Shown one piece after another: positions 50,148 through 58,660 of a stretch of 64,000 nt of DNA. Below the pieces are notes generated by a model. The model was not told where the DNA came from and did no database searches. It saw only the letters and a list, made by a program, of their open reading frames with translations. The number at the start of each line of letters is the position of its first letter. Position 1 is the stretch's first letter. The stretch is from Hymenobacter metallilatus (GTDB taxonomy: Bacteria; Bacteroidota; Bacteroidia; Cytophagales; Hymenobacteraceae): positions 170,681 through 234,680 of the forward strand of contig NZ_RWIS01000009.1 in the NCBI RefSeq assembly GCF_003944705.1, in the 5' to 3' direction. A program made the position numbers and the translations under genes.

Positions 50148-51065
50148 GTGGACTACAAAGACTATTATAAAGCGCTGGGTGTTGAGAAAACGGCCAGCAA
50201 GGACCAGATTAAAAAAGCCTACCGCAAGCTGGCCCGGCAGTATCACCCCGATGTGAACCCCAACGACGCCGAGGCGGAGCGCAAGTTTAAGGAAATCAAC
50301 GAAGCCAACGAGGTACTCAGCGACGACGAGAAGCGTCAGAAGTACGACCAGTTGGGTGCCGACTGGCAACGCTACCAGCAGGCTGGCGGCGGCCGGGGTA
50401 GTCAGCCGGGCGGGGGGTTCGATTGGAGCCAGTACGCCCAGCAGGGCGGATTTGGCGCTGGTTCCGACGATCCATTTGGCGGCGCCGACTTCTCGGATTT
50501 TTTCAGCTCGATATTTGGCGGCATGGGTGGCGGTGGGGGCAGCACCCGGCCCCGGGCCGGGCAGGATTACCAGGCCGAGCTGGAACTAACGCTGGAAGAG
50601 GCCTATCACGGCGGCCCCCGCACGCTCACTGTCAACGGCAAAAACCTGCGCATTACCATTCAGCCGGGTGTGGAGGATGGGCAGGTGATTCGGCTGCGCG
50701 ACCAGGGTGGCCCCGGCCGCAACGGTGGCCCCGGCGGCTCGCTCTACATTACGCTCCGCATCCGACCCGACGCCCGCTTCTCGCGCGCCGGCCACGACCT
50801 GACCATGGACGTGCCGGTGAGCATTTATACGGCCCTGCTGGGCGGCGAGCAAACCGTGGAAACCCTCTCGGGCCCGGTTAAAATTACCATCAAGCCTGAA
50901 ACGCCGAACGGCACCCGCCTGCGGCTGCGGGGCAAAGGCTTTCCGGTGTACCGCCAGGCCGGGCAGTTCGGCGACTTGTATCTGCGCCTGAGCCTTACAC
51001 TGCCCACCCACCTCACCGACCAGGAGAAAGCCCTCTTCCAGCAACTAGCCAACCTTCGAAAATAG
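50148..51065 (+). CDS. cbpA: DnaJ/CbpA-type co-chaperone
   Basis: 305 residues with a GTG start. The J-domain (1-66, [23 protein letters not shown] motif in QYHPDVNP) is followed by a Gly/Phe-rich linker (about 75-130, [19 protein letters not shown]). The CTDI/II client-binding domains follow (about 140-300, [23 protein letters not shown]-like [15 protein letters not shown]). It lacks the DnaJ zinc-finger cysteines, hence CbpA class. Its modulator CbpM is encoded next, after a word-type hairpin. Confidence 0.93.
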   Translation: MDYKDYYKALGVEKTASKDQIKKAYRKLARQYHPDVNPNDAEAERKFKEINEANEVLSDDEKRQKYDQLGADWQRYQQAGGGRGSQPGGGFDWSQYAQQGGFGAGSDDPFGGADFSDFFSSIFGGMGGGGGSTRPRAGQDYQAELELTLEEAYHGGPRTLTVNGKNLRITIQPGVEDGQVIRLRDQGGPGRNGGPGGSLYITLRIRPDARFSRAGHDLTMDVPVSIYTALLGGEQTVETLSGPVKITIKPETPNGTRLRLRGKGFPVYRQAGQFGDLYLRLSLTLPTHLTDQEKALFQQLANLRK

Positions 51066-51175
51066 GTTGCTGGTTGCTAGTTGCTAGTTGTTGGTTGTTA
51101 GTTGCTGGTTCATGTATATAACCAACAACTAACAACCAACAACTAACAACTAACAACCAGCAACCAGCAACCAGC
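51064..51175. repeat. Word-type inverted repeat between cbpA and cbpM (word GTTGCTAGTTG)
   Basis: The left arm 51064-51110 repeats GTTGCTAGTTG; the right arm 51120-51175 repeats CAACTAACAACC. A short ATGTATAT loop separates the arms. It interrupts a pair of genes that is normally close, and is related in wording to 57483-57561. Confidence 0.8.
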
Positions 51176-51182
51176 ACCGGAC

Positions 51183-51515
51183 ATGGAAACGCACATCATC
51201 ACTATTACTTTTCATGAGTGTGCCGCTCATTATGGCCTCAGCGAGGCGGATGTGCGGGAATTTGTGGATCTGGGCTTGCTGCAAGCCGCCCCGGACCGGC
51301 CCAATGCCCTGCGTGAGGAGCCGCTGCATGTGGCCCGACTGGCCCGCCTCCACCACGACCTGGGCCTGAGCAAAGACAGCCTGGAAGTGGTGCTGGCCAT
51401 GCGCCAGCGGCTGGAGCAGCTACAGCAGGAACTACGGCAGCAGCAGGCCCGGGTACGGCAGCTGGAGGTATTCCTGGGCGGTTCGGGTCCGCTGCTGGAC
51501 ATCACGGGCCGCTAG
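51183..51515 (+). CDS. cbpM: CbpA-modulator CbpM
   Basis: 110 residues. The N-terminal MerR-like/winged part (ITITFHECAAHYGLSEADVR) leads to a C-terminal coiled coil (MRQRLEQLQQELRQQQARVR). CbpM binds the CbpA J-domain and regulates its DnaK interaction; its presence next to cbpA fits. Start at the ATG 51183, three codons after the repeat. Confidence 0.85.
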   Translation: METHIITITFHECAAHYGLSEADVREFVDLGLLQAAPDRPNALREEPLHVARLARLHHDLGLSKDSLEVVLAMRQRLEQLQQELRQQQARVRQLEVFLGGSGPLLDITGR

Positions 51516-51659
51516 GCGGTGGTGGCAAACCACGGTTTTAGCCAGCCCCCCGGCACAGGCGAAGCTGGACAATAAGGGCAACCTTTCTGGTTGGTTAAGG
51601 TATAAAAGCCCGTTCCGCCCGGCGGACCTTCTTGCTTAGCCACCTTTTTACATCTGTAT

Positions 51660-53228
51660 ATGCCTCCACGCATTCCCCTCCCGAAGGTGCTGGCACTGGG
51701 CCTCGCAGCCTGCGCCCTTGCCCCTCACCTCACCAACGCTCAGACAGCCGACCGGAAGACGGCCATTGGCCTCAACGTAAGCGCCATGCAGTACAAGGGC
51801 AGCTTCGGTTCCGATTTTTGGAAGTGGAGCGAAAACAAGTACGCGCCGGGTATTACCTTCAGCCAGTACCTCACCAAAGGCCTGGGCCTGCAGCTGAGCG
51901 GCAATTACGTAGAGTTCAAAAAGACGGCTCCGGCCGGAGCGCCCTATTTCGGCAGCAACTTTGCCACCAACGTGGTAAACGTGAACCTGGGCCTGAAATT
52001 CAAGCTCTTCAACGACGACTCTCCCGTACGGCCCTACCTGCTGGGCGCCCCGGGCTGGACCTACACCAGCCGGGAGGGTACCATTAACCGCAACGGCGCG
52101 GCCCTGCGCACCGACGAGGACAAGAGTTACTTCGACCTGTTCGGGGCGGCTGGTATCGACTTCCGTTTGGGTGAGGCCGTAACCCTGTTCGTGCAAACCG
52201 GCCAGCACATTCCCCTCAACGCCAACCTCGATGGGGAGCCAGTGCGCGACGGAGACAAGTTCGACGACCGGTTTCTGCAGCACACTGTGGGCCTGAACGT
52301 AGCCCTGGGTAAAGCCAAGGACGAAGACAACGACGGGGTTTCCGATAAAAAGGACAAGTGCCCCGGCACACCAGCCGGCGTGGCCGTGGATATGAACGGC
52401 TGCCCCCTCGATGGGGACGGAGACGGTGTACCCGACTATCAGGATAAGTGCCCCACCGAGAAAGGCCTGGCAACGCTGGAAGGCTGCCCCGACCGGGACG
52501 GTGACGGTATACGTGACGGCGACGACAAGTGCCCCGATACCCCCGGCAAGGCCGAGCTGCAGGGCTGCCCCGACTCAGATAACGACGGCGTAATTGACCA
52601 GAACGACAAGTGCCCTGATACGCCCGGCGGCACCAAAGTAGATGCCAATGGCTGCCCCATTGATACCGACGGCGACGGAGTGCCCGACTACCAGGACCGT
52701 TGCCCCAACCGCCCCGGTCCGGCCTCAAACAAAGGCTGCCCCGAGATGAAACTGGAGGAGAAGAAGCGTCTGCAGGAAGCTACCAAGTACATCCAGTTCG
52801 AGTTCGATAAGGCTACGCTGAAGCCCATTTCGTTCCCGACCCTCGATGGGCTGGTGAAAATCCTGAACGACTACCCCGACTACTACCTTGGCATTTCGGC
52901 TCACGCCGACAACAAGGGCGACGACGCCTACAACCTGCGCCTCTCGGATGAACGGGCTGCTTCGGCCCGGGCTTATATGCTGCGCAAAGGCATTCCCGAA
53001 GACCGGATTGTGTCGCATGGCTACGGCGAAACCAAGCCCATTGCCCCCAACACCACCGATGCCGGTCGTGCCCTCAACCGCCGTGTAGAGTTTGACGTGT
53101 ACCTGCCCGGCGACCCGAACCCGGCCGAAACCAAGTACGGTCCCGCACCCGAAATTCCGGCCGCCCCGGTAAAAGCGGCCCCAGTGAAGAAAGCTCCGGT
53201 TCGGAAAGCTCCCGTGCGCCGGAAATAG
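51660..53228 (+). CDS. OmpA family protein with thrombospondin type 3 repeats
   Basis: 522 residues. Signal peptide (1-23, ending LTNAQ) and an N-terminal eight-stranded-like barrel domain (about 30-215). Calcium-binding TSP3 repeats follow, with D-x-D-x-D loops (about 220-365: DEDNDGVSDKKDKCPGTPAG, DGDGDGVPDYQDKCP, DRDGDGIRDGDDKCP, DSDNDGVIDQNDKCP, DTDGDGVPDYQDRCP). The OmpA peptidoglycan-binding domain (about 380-480: FEFDKATLKPISFPTLDGL, LSDERAASARAYMLRKGIPE, NRRVEFDVYLPG) is followed by an Ala/Pro/Lys-rich tail (KKAPVRKAPVRRK). It anchors the outer membrane. Confidence 0.94.
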   Translation: MPPRIPLPKVLALGLAACALAPHLTNAQTADRKTAIGLNVSAMQYKGSFGSDFWKWSENKYAPGITFSQYLTKGLGLQLSGNYVEFKKTAPAGAPYFGSNFATNVVNVNLGLKFKLFNDDSPVRPYLLGAPGWTYTSREGTINRNGAALRTDEDKSYFDLFGAAGIDFRLGEAVTLFVQTGQHIPLNANLDGEPVRDGDKFDDRFLQHTVGLNVALGKAKDEDNDGVSDKKDKCPGTPAGVAVDMNGCPLDGDGDGVPDYQDKCPTEKGLATLEGCPDRDGDGIRDGDDKCPDTPGKAELQGCPDSDNDGVIDQNDKCPDTPGGTKVDANGCPIDTDGDGVPDYQDRCPNRPGPASNKGCPEMKLEEKKRLQEATKYIQFEFDKATLKPISFPTLDGLVKILNDYPDYYLGISAHADNKGDDAYNLRLSDERAASARAYMLRKGIPEDRIVSHGYGETKPIAPNTTDAGRALNRRVEFDVYLPGDPNPAETKYGPAPEIPAAPVKAAPVKKAPVRKAPVRRK

Positions 53229-53251
53229 GAAACCGGTCATCGTATAAAATG

Positions 53252-53287
53252 AAAGCGGCCTGCTCAGTTGAGCAGGCCGCTTTTTTT
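53252..53287 (+). terminator. Terminator after the TSP3-OmpA gene
   Basis: AAGCGGCCTGCTCA pairs with TGAGCAGGCCGCTT, loop GT, followed by TTTTTTT. Classic Rho-independent terminator, 24 bases after the stop. Confidence 0.93.
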
Positions 53288-53365
53288 GTAGTTTGGCCGG
53301 GCGGGTTGCAGCCACTCTGCCGGCCGTACTACCCGGGGATTTTTCTTGTTCTTAGTTCATCCTTT

Positions 53366-54442
53366 ATGCTCTATACTAGCTGTATCACACTGGCCAGCTA
53401 CCTGGCAGTAGCCTTTGCACCTGCGGTACCTATGGCCTCTCCCGGCCCTACCTGTCAGCTGGTAGGCACTATCAAAGGCATTGGCCAGCAGCCCATTCTG
53501 TTTCAGTACCGCTACCAGGGCCAGGAGCATACCGATACCGTTCGGGCCGTGCACGACCAGTTCCGCTATACAGCTCATCCTTCCGATGATGGGACTATTG
53601 ACCTGATTATTGACCGTAGCCAGTGGACGTCGTTCTGGTATGAGCCGGGCAAGGTGCTGGTAAGCGGCAGCAGCAGCACCCCGCATCAGCTCACCTTTAC
53701 GGGCACTCCCAACAACGAAGTGCACACCCAATACCGCCGACAGATTGAGTGGCCCTACTACGCCACCGTGCAGAAAGCCCTGGCCGCCGGACAGTCTACG
53801 CTGCCACTGCGGCAACAGCGGGTGCGCCAGTCGCTGCAATTTGTGGAGCAGCACCTAGCCTCCCAGGCCAGTACCGATATTCTGCTGTGGCAAACCCGCT
53901 ACGATGAAACGCAGGCAGAAACGTACCGCCGTTTGCTGGCGCGTATGCCCAAAGCTCAGCAGGAATCCGTGCAGGGGCGGGAAATTGCGAAACGCCTCGT
54001 TATCCTGCGCAATATGCCGGTAGTAGGTAAAGTGGCCACCAACTTCACCATGCCCGATACGGCCGGCGTGGCTACCTCTCTGGCCAGCTTCCGGGGCCGC
54101 TACGTACTGCTCGATTTCTGGGGGCACTGGTGCGGGCCCTGCCTGCGGGTAATGCCCCAGCTTAGTGCCCTGCACCAGCAGTACGGGCAGCGGGTAGCTT
54201 TTGTGGGAGTAGCTGCTGAAAGCGCCCGGGACAAGCCGCTCTGGCTCCGGGCCATCCGGCAGCACCACGCGGGCTGGGCGCAGCTCTCGGAGCTGGCCGG
54301 CGACGAAAGCCCGGTGCTTACGCAGTACAACATCACGGCATTCCCGACCTATCTGCTCCTGAACCCCCAGGGCGTGGTACTGGCCCGCACCTCCGACGTG
54401 GAGCAGCTGACTCAGGCCCTGGCCGCTCTGCCCAAACCGTAA
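53366..54442 (+). CDS. TlpA/ResA-like thiol-disulfide protein with N-terminal DUF4369-like domain
   Basis: 358 residues from the ATG at 53366. A signal peptide-like start (MLYTSCITLASYLAVAFAPA) is followed by a beta-rich N-terminal domain (about 30-115, CQLVGTIKGIGQQPILFQYR), a helical linker (about 120-215), and a C-terminal AhpC/TSA-thioredoxin fold (about 220-358). The redox motif is HWCGPC (about 253-258, in LDFWGHWCGPCLRVMPQL). It ends with FPTYLLLNPQGVVLARTS. A periplasmic disulfide reductant; the CxxC pair is intact. Convergent with the ZIP gene and only 4 bases away. Confidence 0.88.
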   Translation: MLYTSCITLASYLAVAFAPAVPMASPGPTCQLVGTIKGIGQQPILFQYRYQGQEHTDTVRAVHDQFRYTAHPSDDGTIDLIIDRSQWTSFWYEPGKVLVSGSSSTPHQLTFTGTPNNEVHTQYRRQIEWPYYATVQKALAAGQSTLPLRQQRVRQSLQFVEQHLASQASTDILLWQTRYDETQAETYRRLLARMPKAQQESVQGREIAKRLVILRNMPVVGKVATNFTMPDTAGVATSLASFRGRYVLLDFWGHWCGPCLRVMPQLSALHQQYGQRVAFVGVAAESARDKPLWLRAIRQHHAGWAQLSELAGDESPVLTQYNITAFPTYLLLNPQGVVLARTSDVEQLTQALAALPKP

Positions 54443-54446
54443 TGGC

Positions 54447-55178
54447 TCACACCCAGTCCACGGCCAGAGCCAGCAGCAGCCCGGCCAGAGTAGCCAGGAG
54501 CTTGCGCACGTTCAGGCTATGGTCGGGGCTGGTTTCGAAGAGGATGGTGGTAGATACGTGCAGGAAGTTGCCCGCTACCAGCCCCAGCAGGCTAGCGTAT
54601 AGCCCCCCCGTCAGCAGCTGCTCCAGCACCACAAAGTTGCTTACTACAATGCCCACCGGCCCCGCTACGGCAAACAGCAGCAGGTAGGGCACCGCCCGCC
54701 GGAAGGAGCCCAGGCGCAGCAGCAGGGCGGCCATCAATGCAAAGGCCGCCGGAATATGATGCAGGGCTACCCCCGCCAGAATAGCATAGAAATTCTGGCT
54801 TACGTCGCCGGCCTCCGGGGTTTTCACCAGTATGCTGCCCTCCAGAAACGAGTGCAGCACCAAGGAAAACAGCAGCAGAAACGGTACGCGGCCGGCGTGC
54901 TCGGTATGGTGGTGCACATGCCCGTGCTCCACACCCTGCGAAAACACTTCCAACAGCATCTGCCCAAAAAATCCGGCCAGCACAAAGTAGCCCACCACAT
55001 GGCCCGGCTGCATTTGCAAGGCCTCGGGCAGCAGGTGGGTTACGGTGAGCGTGAACAGGTAGGCCCCGCTGAAAGCCAGCAGGGGCTTCATCCAGGTGGT
55101 ACGGGCCGTGGGCAGCAGGCGGGTAAGCCAGCCAGCGCCCAGCACCGTCAGAAATAAGGCAGTAACAGCAAACCACAT
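54447..55178 (-). CDS. ZIP family metal transporter
   Basis: 243 residues from the ATG at 55178, eight hydrophobic helices. The metal-site helices are LHSFLEGSILVKT and ALHHIPAAFALMAALLLRLG, with a His-rich cytoplasmic loop (VEHGHVHHHTEHAGR, about 95-110). ZIP transporters import Zn2+ or other divalent metals. The alternative start at TTG 55193 adds five residues. No metalloregulator is adjacent. Confidence 0.88.
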   Translation of the reverse strand: MWFAVTALFLTVLGAGWLTRLLPTARTTWMKPLLAFSGAYLFTLTVTHLLPEALQMQPGHVVGYFVLAGFFGQMLLEVFSQGVEHGHVHHHTEHAGRVPFLLLFSLVLHSFLEGSILVKTPEAGDVSQNFYAILAGVALHHIPAAFALMAALLLRLGSFRRAVPYLLLFAVAGPVGIVVSNFVVLEQLLTGGLYASLLGLVAGNFLHVSTTILFETSPDHSLNVRKLLATLAGLLLALAVDWV

Positions 55179-55251
55179 AGCACAAAGCGCCAACGCAACC
55201 CACTGAGGCAGAGGCCGAAGCCGCCGCAGTATCCTCAGCCGGAGCGTCTTT

Positions 55252-55992
55252 CTATTTTTTGAGCACGAAAATCATTCGGGGGCTGGTGGCTGGGTCGAAA
55301 GGGCCCAGCTGGTAGTCGCCCAGCGTTTCGGCCAGCCGCAGGCCGGCCATGCGGAAATACTCGGCAAACCGTTCCTGATTGAGGGCCCGCACCCGCTCCT
55401 CGAAATACTGTTCCTGGCCCGCGTCGTCACGAAACCGTATTTCCTTTACAATGAAGTCGTTGTGAAAATGTCGGTACAACTGGTAGACCGTACCATCCAC
55501 GGTTTTGGTTTCGTGGGTTACCAGGGTTTTGATGGTAAGCTCAGTATTCAGGAAGTCGATAACCAGCTTGCCCCCCGGCCGCAGGGCAGCGGCGGCATTA
55601 CGCAGGGCCACCACATTCTCAGCTTCCTGCTCAAAGTAGCCAAAGCTGGTAAACAGGTTCAGCACCAGATCAAACGGGCCGTAGGGCAAAGGGTCGCGCA
55701 TATCGTGCACCTGAAAGTGCAGACGCTCGTGGCCGAACTGTCGGGCAGCCGCAATGCTGTGGGGCGATAAGTCTACTCCCGTTACCGCAAATCCCTGCTC
55801 GCTCAGGTAGCGGGAGTGGCGGCCTTTTCCACAGGCCAGATCCAATAGCCGGGCAGTAGGCTTAGGGTGCAGGTAGGCCAACAACCGGTCCAGAAATGCC
55901 CGTGCCTCCGCGTAGTCACGGTGTTGGTACAGGCGGTGGTAATACGGCGAATCGAACCAGGTACTGAACCATTCGGCGGCAACAGGAAGCAT
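55252..55992 (-). CDS. Class I SAM-dependent methyltransferase
   Basis: 246 residues. SAM motif I is LLDLACGKGRHSRYL (about 51-65), then TGVDLSPHSIAAARQF (motif II region) and DLVLNLFTSFGYF, with LRPGGKLVIDFLNTE. The N-terminal AAEWFSTWFDSPYYHRLYQH is typical of a small-molecule methyltransferase group common in Bacteroidota. Substrate unknown. Start at the ATG 55992; a TTG at 56010 is possible. Confidence 0.88.
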   Translation of the reverse strand: MLPVAAEWFSTWFDSPYYHRLYQHRDYAEARAFLDRLLAYLHPKPTARLLDLACGKGRHSRYLSEQGFAVTGVDLSPHSIAAARQFGHERLHFQVHDMRDPLPYGPFDLVLNLFTSFGYFEQEAENVVALRNAAAALRPGGKLVIDFLNTELTIKTLVTHETKTVDGTVYQLYRHFHNDFIVKEIRFRDDAGQEQYFEERVRALNQERFAEYFRMAGLRLAETLGDYQLGPFDPATSPRMIFVLKK

Positions 55993-56010
55993 AGGCGGGG
56001 TACGCAGCAA

Positions 56011-56050
56011 AAACAGAGAAAGGGCACCATTGGGCCCTTTCTCTGTTTTT
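56011..56050. terminator. Bidirectional terminator upstream of the methyltransferase
   Basis: AACAGAGAAAGGGC (56012-56025) pairs with GCCCTTTCTCTGTT (56034-56047), with A5 before and T5 after. It separates the methyltransferase from the lipoprotein pair upstream. Confidence 0.85.
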
Positions 56051-56117
56051 CAGGAGTGCAGATGCGGGGCACCGTATCTGCAATAATGTTGCAAATATGG
56101 CACCCCGGAATGGTAAA

Positions 56118-56390
56118 TCAAAGCTGAGCCGCTGGTTTCGCCCCCGGATTGGCCTCCAGGTTCATCCCGCACACCGGGCATTTGCCGGGCGTGTTACTGG
56201 CACTGCCCTCACAGCCCATCGGGCAGAGGTAGGCGGCCGTGCGGGCAGGCACCGCCACGGAATCGGTGGCAACGGGTGGAGCTGGCGTAGTGGCTTGTCC
56301 GGCAGTGGGCTTGGCTTCACAGCCGGCCAGCAGCAGTACAGCTACCAGAGCGCCGGCAGAGGCGGCGCGTTTCCGCAGGTAATGTACCAT
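56118..56390 (-). CDS. Lipoprotein with heavy-metal-binding (HMBD) domain
   Basis: 90 residues. Lipobox VLLLAGC (Cys24) and a mature domain with YLCPMGCEGSASNTPGKCPV and CGMNLE; the CPMxC ... CPVCGM pattern is the heavy-metal-binding domain found at the ends of copper/zinc efflux proteins. It probably sequesters Cu+ or another soft metal at the membrane. Starts eight bases after the stop of the upstream lipoprotein gene, so the two are co-transcribed. The start at 56390 is chosen over a longer frame without signal features. Confidence 0.82.
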   Translation of the reverse strand: MVHYLRKRAASAGALVAVLLLAGCEAKPTAGQATTPAPPVATDSVAVPARTAAYLCPMGCEGSASNTPGKCPVCGMNLEANPGAKPAAQL

Positions 56391-56397
56391 CAACCTG

Positions 56398-56814
56398 TTA
56401 CTTCTTAACGTCGGTTGTATTGTTGCTGGTGGCGCTTTGGCTGGTAGCACCCGTGCTGGTAGAGTTGTTCTGGGCCTGCTCAGGGGTGCGTACGCGCTGT
56501 GCTGCCTCGGGGCTGTTGGTTTGAGCGGCATCGGCGGCATCGGCCGTGCGGGCTTCCTCGGCAGTGGTACGCTTGCTCTGGTTGGGCTCATCCAGGGTAA
56601 CTTCCGAGCTGATGGGCTCTGCAATGGCCCCGCCTTTGTGCTGGCTGGCGGCTTCGGAGGTGTGCTGGTCAAAGTTGTCGGAGGAGCGGCTGCCGGGCTC
56701 CACCATATCCACCGATACTTTTTTATCGGCCCGCCAGTCCGATGGTTCGCTGCTGCAGGCGTTCAGGGCCAGGGTGGCTACTGCCAGGGCGGAAAGTACG
56801 AGTTGCTTGCTCAT
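56398..56814 (-). CDS. Hypothetical lipoprotein, low-complexity
   Basis: 138 residues. Lipobox TLALNAC (Cys20), followed by a polar mature part rich in Ala, Ser, Thr, Glu and Asn (EAARTADAADAAQTNSPEAA, STSTGATSQSATSNN). Predicted disordered. No family recognised; co-transcribed with the HMBD lipoprotein. Confidence 0.72.
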   Translation of the reverse strand: MSKQLVLSALAVATLALNACSSEPSDWRADKKVSVDMVEPGSRSSDNFDQHTSEAASQHKGGAIAEPISSEVTLDEPNQSKRTTAEEARTADAADAAQTNSPEAAQRVRTPEQAQNNSTSTGATSQSATSNNTTDVKK

Positions 56815-56871
56815 GAGGAGGGTTCTACTAAGGTCTGTTTGCTGATATCAGAAAGAAGGAAAGCGGTCGGC

Positions 56872-57477
56872 TTACCCGCCGGGCAGCAGGTTTTTGCGCC
56901 GCAACATAGCATCGAACAGTTTCTGGTCGTTGGGCGAGTTGAAAATCCGGTCGGGTACCTGCAGGAAGATGGGCGTATCGAAGGTTTTGGCCACCCACAG
57001 CCGCCAGCCCTTCAGGTCCTGGGGCATTTCCGGCGCCTTCAACGACAACAAGTAGCCGTCGGCTTCCCGTTTTACGTGACCAATCATGTCCCAGGTTAGG
57101 CGCATACCTTCTTTCTCATTGCGGCGCAGCACCAGCTGCTTGTTGTCGAACTCGTAGCTGAGCTTTTCAAACAGCGGCTTGGTTTGCTCCACCTGCGTTA
57201 CGCCCGTAACCTGAGCCGAGCGGAACAGTACGTACAGCAGCGTGAGCAGCAGTGCCCCGCTTAGCCACCACCACGAAGGCCAGATGAGGGCCGGTAGCAG
57301 GCCAACTGTCAGGGGAATGAGGGCGTACCACCACTCACGTCGCCACACCCGGGCCATGGCCAGTTTGGTGTACGTATCGGTGTCGAGCTGGTGCTTTTTG
57401 GTGCGGATAGCCAGTGGCGAAGCAGCCTGTTGCTGCTGCTGTTGCCGGTAGCCCCCGCGCTGGTTGGGGAGTTGCAT
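56872..57477 (-). CDS. YcxB-like two-helix membrane protein
   Basis: 201 residues. A polar Gln-rich start (RQQQQQQAAS) is followed by two adjacent helices (about 48-90: WYALIPLTVGLLPALIW, WWLSGALLLTLLYVLF). A cytoplasmic PH-like C-terminal domain comes last (about 105-201: LSYEFDNKQLVLRRNEKEGM, LTWDMIGHVKREADGYLLSL, IFLQVPDRIF). Matches the YcxB-like family layout; function unknown. Confidence 0.78.
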   Translation of the reverse strand: MQLPNQRGGYRQQQQQQAASPLAIRTKKHQLDTDTYTKLAMARVWRREWWYALIPLTVGLLPALIWPSWWWLSGALLLTLLYVLFRSAQVTGVTQVEQTKPLFEKLSYEFDNKQLVLRRNEKEGMRLTWDMIGHVKREADGYLLSLKAPEMPQDLKGWRLWVAKTFDTPIFLQVPDRIFNSPNDQKLFDAMLRRKNLLPGG

Positions 57478-57482
57478 TGTAT

Positions 57483-57561
57483 GTTAGTTGGCAGTTGTTA
57501 GTTGCTGAATGTCAGTTGCCAGTACGATACTAACACCTGACAACCAGCAGCTAACAACTCA
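57483..57561. repeat. Word-type inverted repeat between the YcxB-like gene and nadC
   Basis: The left arm GTTAGTTGGCAGTTGTTAG... (57483-57523) and right arm ACTAACACCTGACAACCAGC... (57529-57561) pair imperfectly. The word GTTAGTTGCTG is close to that at 51064-51175. The right arm abuts the nadC stop. Confidence 0.7.
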
Positions 57562-58416
57562 TTAAAACGCTTTCAGGCTCATATCGAGGCTGCGGATGGA
57601 ATGAGTGAGGGCACCTACTGAAATATAATCGACGCCGGTGGCGGCTACTTCAGCAATGGTTTCTTCGGTAATGCCGCCGCTGGCTTCCAGCGGGTAACGG
57701 CCGGCCACCAGGGCCACGGCTTCGCGCAGCTGCGCCGGGCTCATGTTGTCGAGCATGATGCGGGTAATACCCCCGGCATCCAGGGCCTGCTGCACTTCGC
57801 TCAGGGTGCGGGTTTCTACCTCAATGGGCAATTGCCGGCCGGTGCGGGCCAGGTAGGCTCTGGAGGCTTCAATAGCCTGCCGGATGCCACCGGCGTAGTC
57901 TACATGGTTGTCCTTAAGAATTATCATGTCGAACAGCCCGTAGCGGTGGTTTATCCCGCCACCAATCAGCACGGCCCACTTCTCGCACAGCCGGAAGTTG
58001 GGGGTAGTTTTGCGGGTGTCGAGCAGTTTGGCTTTCGTGCCGGCCAGCAGCCCATTAAGATGAGCCGTGCGGGTGGCAATACCACTCATGCGCTGCATAC
58101 AGTTGAGCACCAGCCGCTCAGCCGTCAGAATACTCTGGGCGCGGCCTTCTACTACAAATGCCACCTCCCCGTGCTGCACACGGGCGCCATCGGCCAGGCG
58201 CTGCTCCAGGCGCAGGTCGGCATCTACCATCCCGAAAATATGATGTGCCAGCTCTACCCCGGCCAGCACGCCCTCATCCTTGATCAGCAGGTGGGCACGT
58301 TTCCGGGCCTCCGCCGGAATAGCCGACAGGGCCGAATGGTCACCGTCGCCGATATCTTCGGCCAGGGCAGTGCGGATAAAGGTCTGGAGGGCTTCCGGGG
58401 TGAGGTAGGGGGGCAT
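57562..58416 (-). CDS. nadC: Quinolinate phosphoribosyltransferase NadC (decarboxylating)
   Basis: 284 residues from the ATG at 58416. It converts quinolinate and PRPP to nicotinate mononucleotide. Landmarks are EDIGDGDHSALSAIPAEARK (about 19-38), LTAERLVLNCMQRMSGIATR, LLDTRKTTPNFRLCEKWAVL, GGGINHRYGLFDMIILKDNH and VEVETRTLSEVQQALDAGG-like IEVETRTLSEVQQAL, ending LEASGGITEETIAEVAATGV. The family size is 280-300. The DUF4783 gene follows upstream, the usual Bacteroidota pairing. Confidence 0.96.
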   Translation of the reverse strand: MPPYLTPEALQTFIRTALAEDIGDGDHSALSAIPAEARKRAHLLIKDEGVLAGVELAHHIFGMVDADLRLEQRLADGARVQHGEVAFVVEGRAQSILTAERLVLNCMQRMSGIATRTAHLNGLLAGTKAKLLDTRKTTPNFRLCEKWAVLIGGGINHRYGLFDMIILKDNHVDYAGGIRQAIEASRAYLARTGRQLPIEVETRTLSEVQQALDAGGITRIMLDNMSPAQLREAVALVAGRYPLEASGGITEETIAEVAATGVDYISVGALTHSIRSLDMSLKAF

Positions 58417-58450
58417 TTGCACGGTGCAAAAATAGCAAAAAGGGGCCACC

Positions 58451-58660
58451 CGCGCGTAACGGAGTAGCCGAGCAACCAAGTAAGTTGCAGGCTACCCGGG
58501 CGGGGCGTAGCAGGGGGCGGGAGCTGAAACCAAACAGAAGCTTCCATTGCGCCCCACCAGCCCGGTTTACGCAACAAGCCCCCGGCACACAGCTGGTGCC
58601 GGGGGCTTGCGCAGAGCAGGCAGAAAACTTACTCAGTTACTACGTTGCTTAGCTACTCTT
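58451..58660. repeat. Spread inverted repeat enclosing a hairpin (word GAGTAGCNGAGCAAC)
   Basis: GTAACGGAGTAGCCGAGCAA (58456-58475) and, inverted, TTACTCAGTTACTACGTTGC (58629-58648). A strong internal hairpin, CAAGCCCCCGGCAC/GTGCCGGGGGCTTG, spans 58575-58609 and may terminate the DUF4783 gene. The word matches 13021-13138. Confidence 0.65.

Noticed and set aside
55930..55960. tRNA T-arm-like sequence CCTGGTTCGATTCGCC on the minus strand
   Set aside because: It lies within the methyltransferase coding sequence (WFDSPYY region) and no cloverleaf can be drawn.
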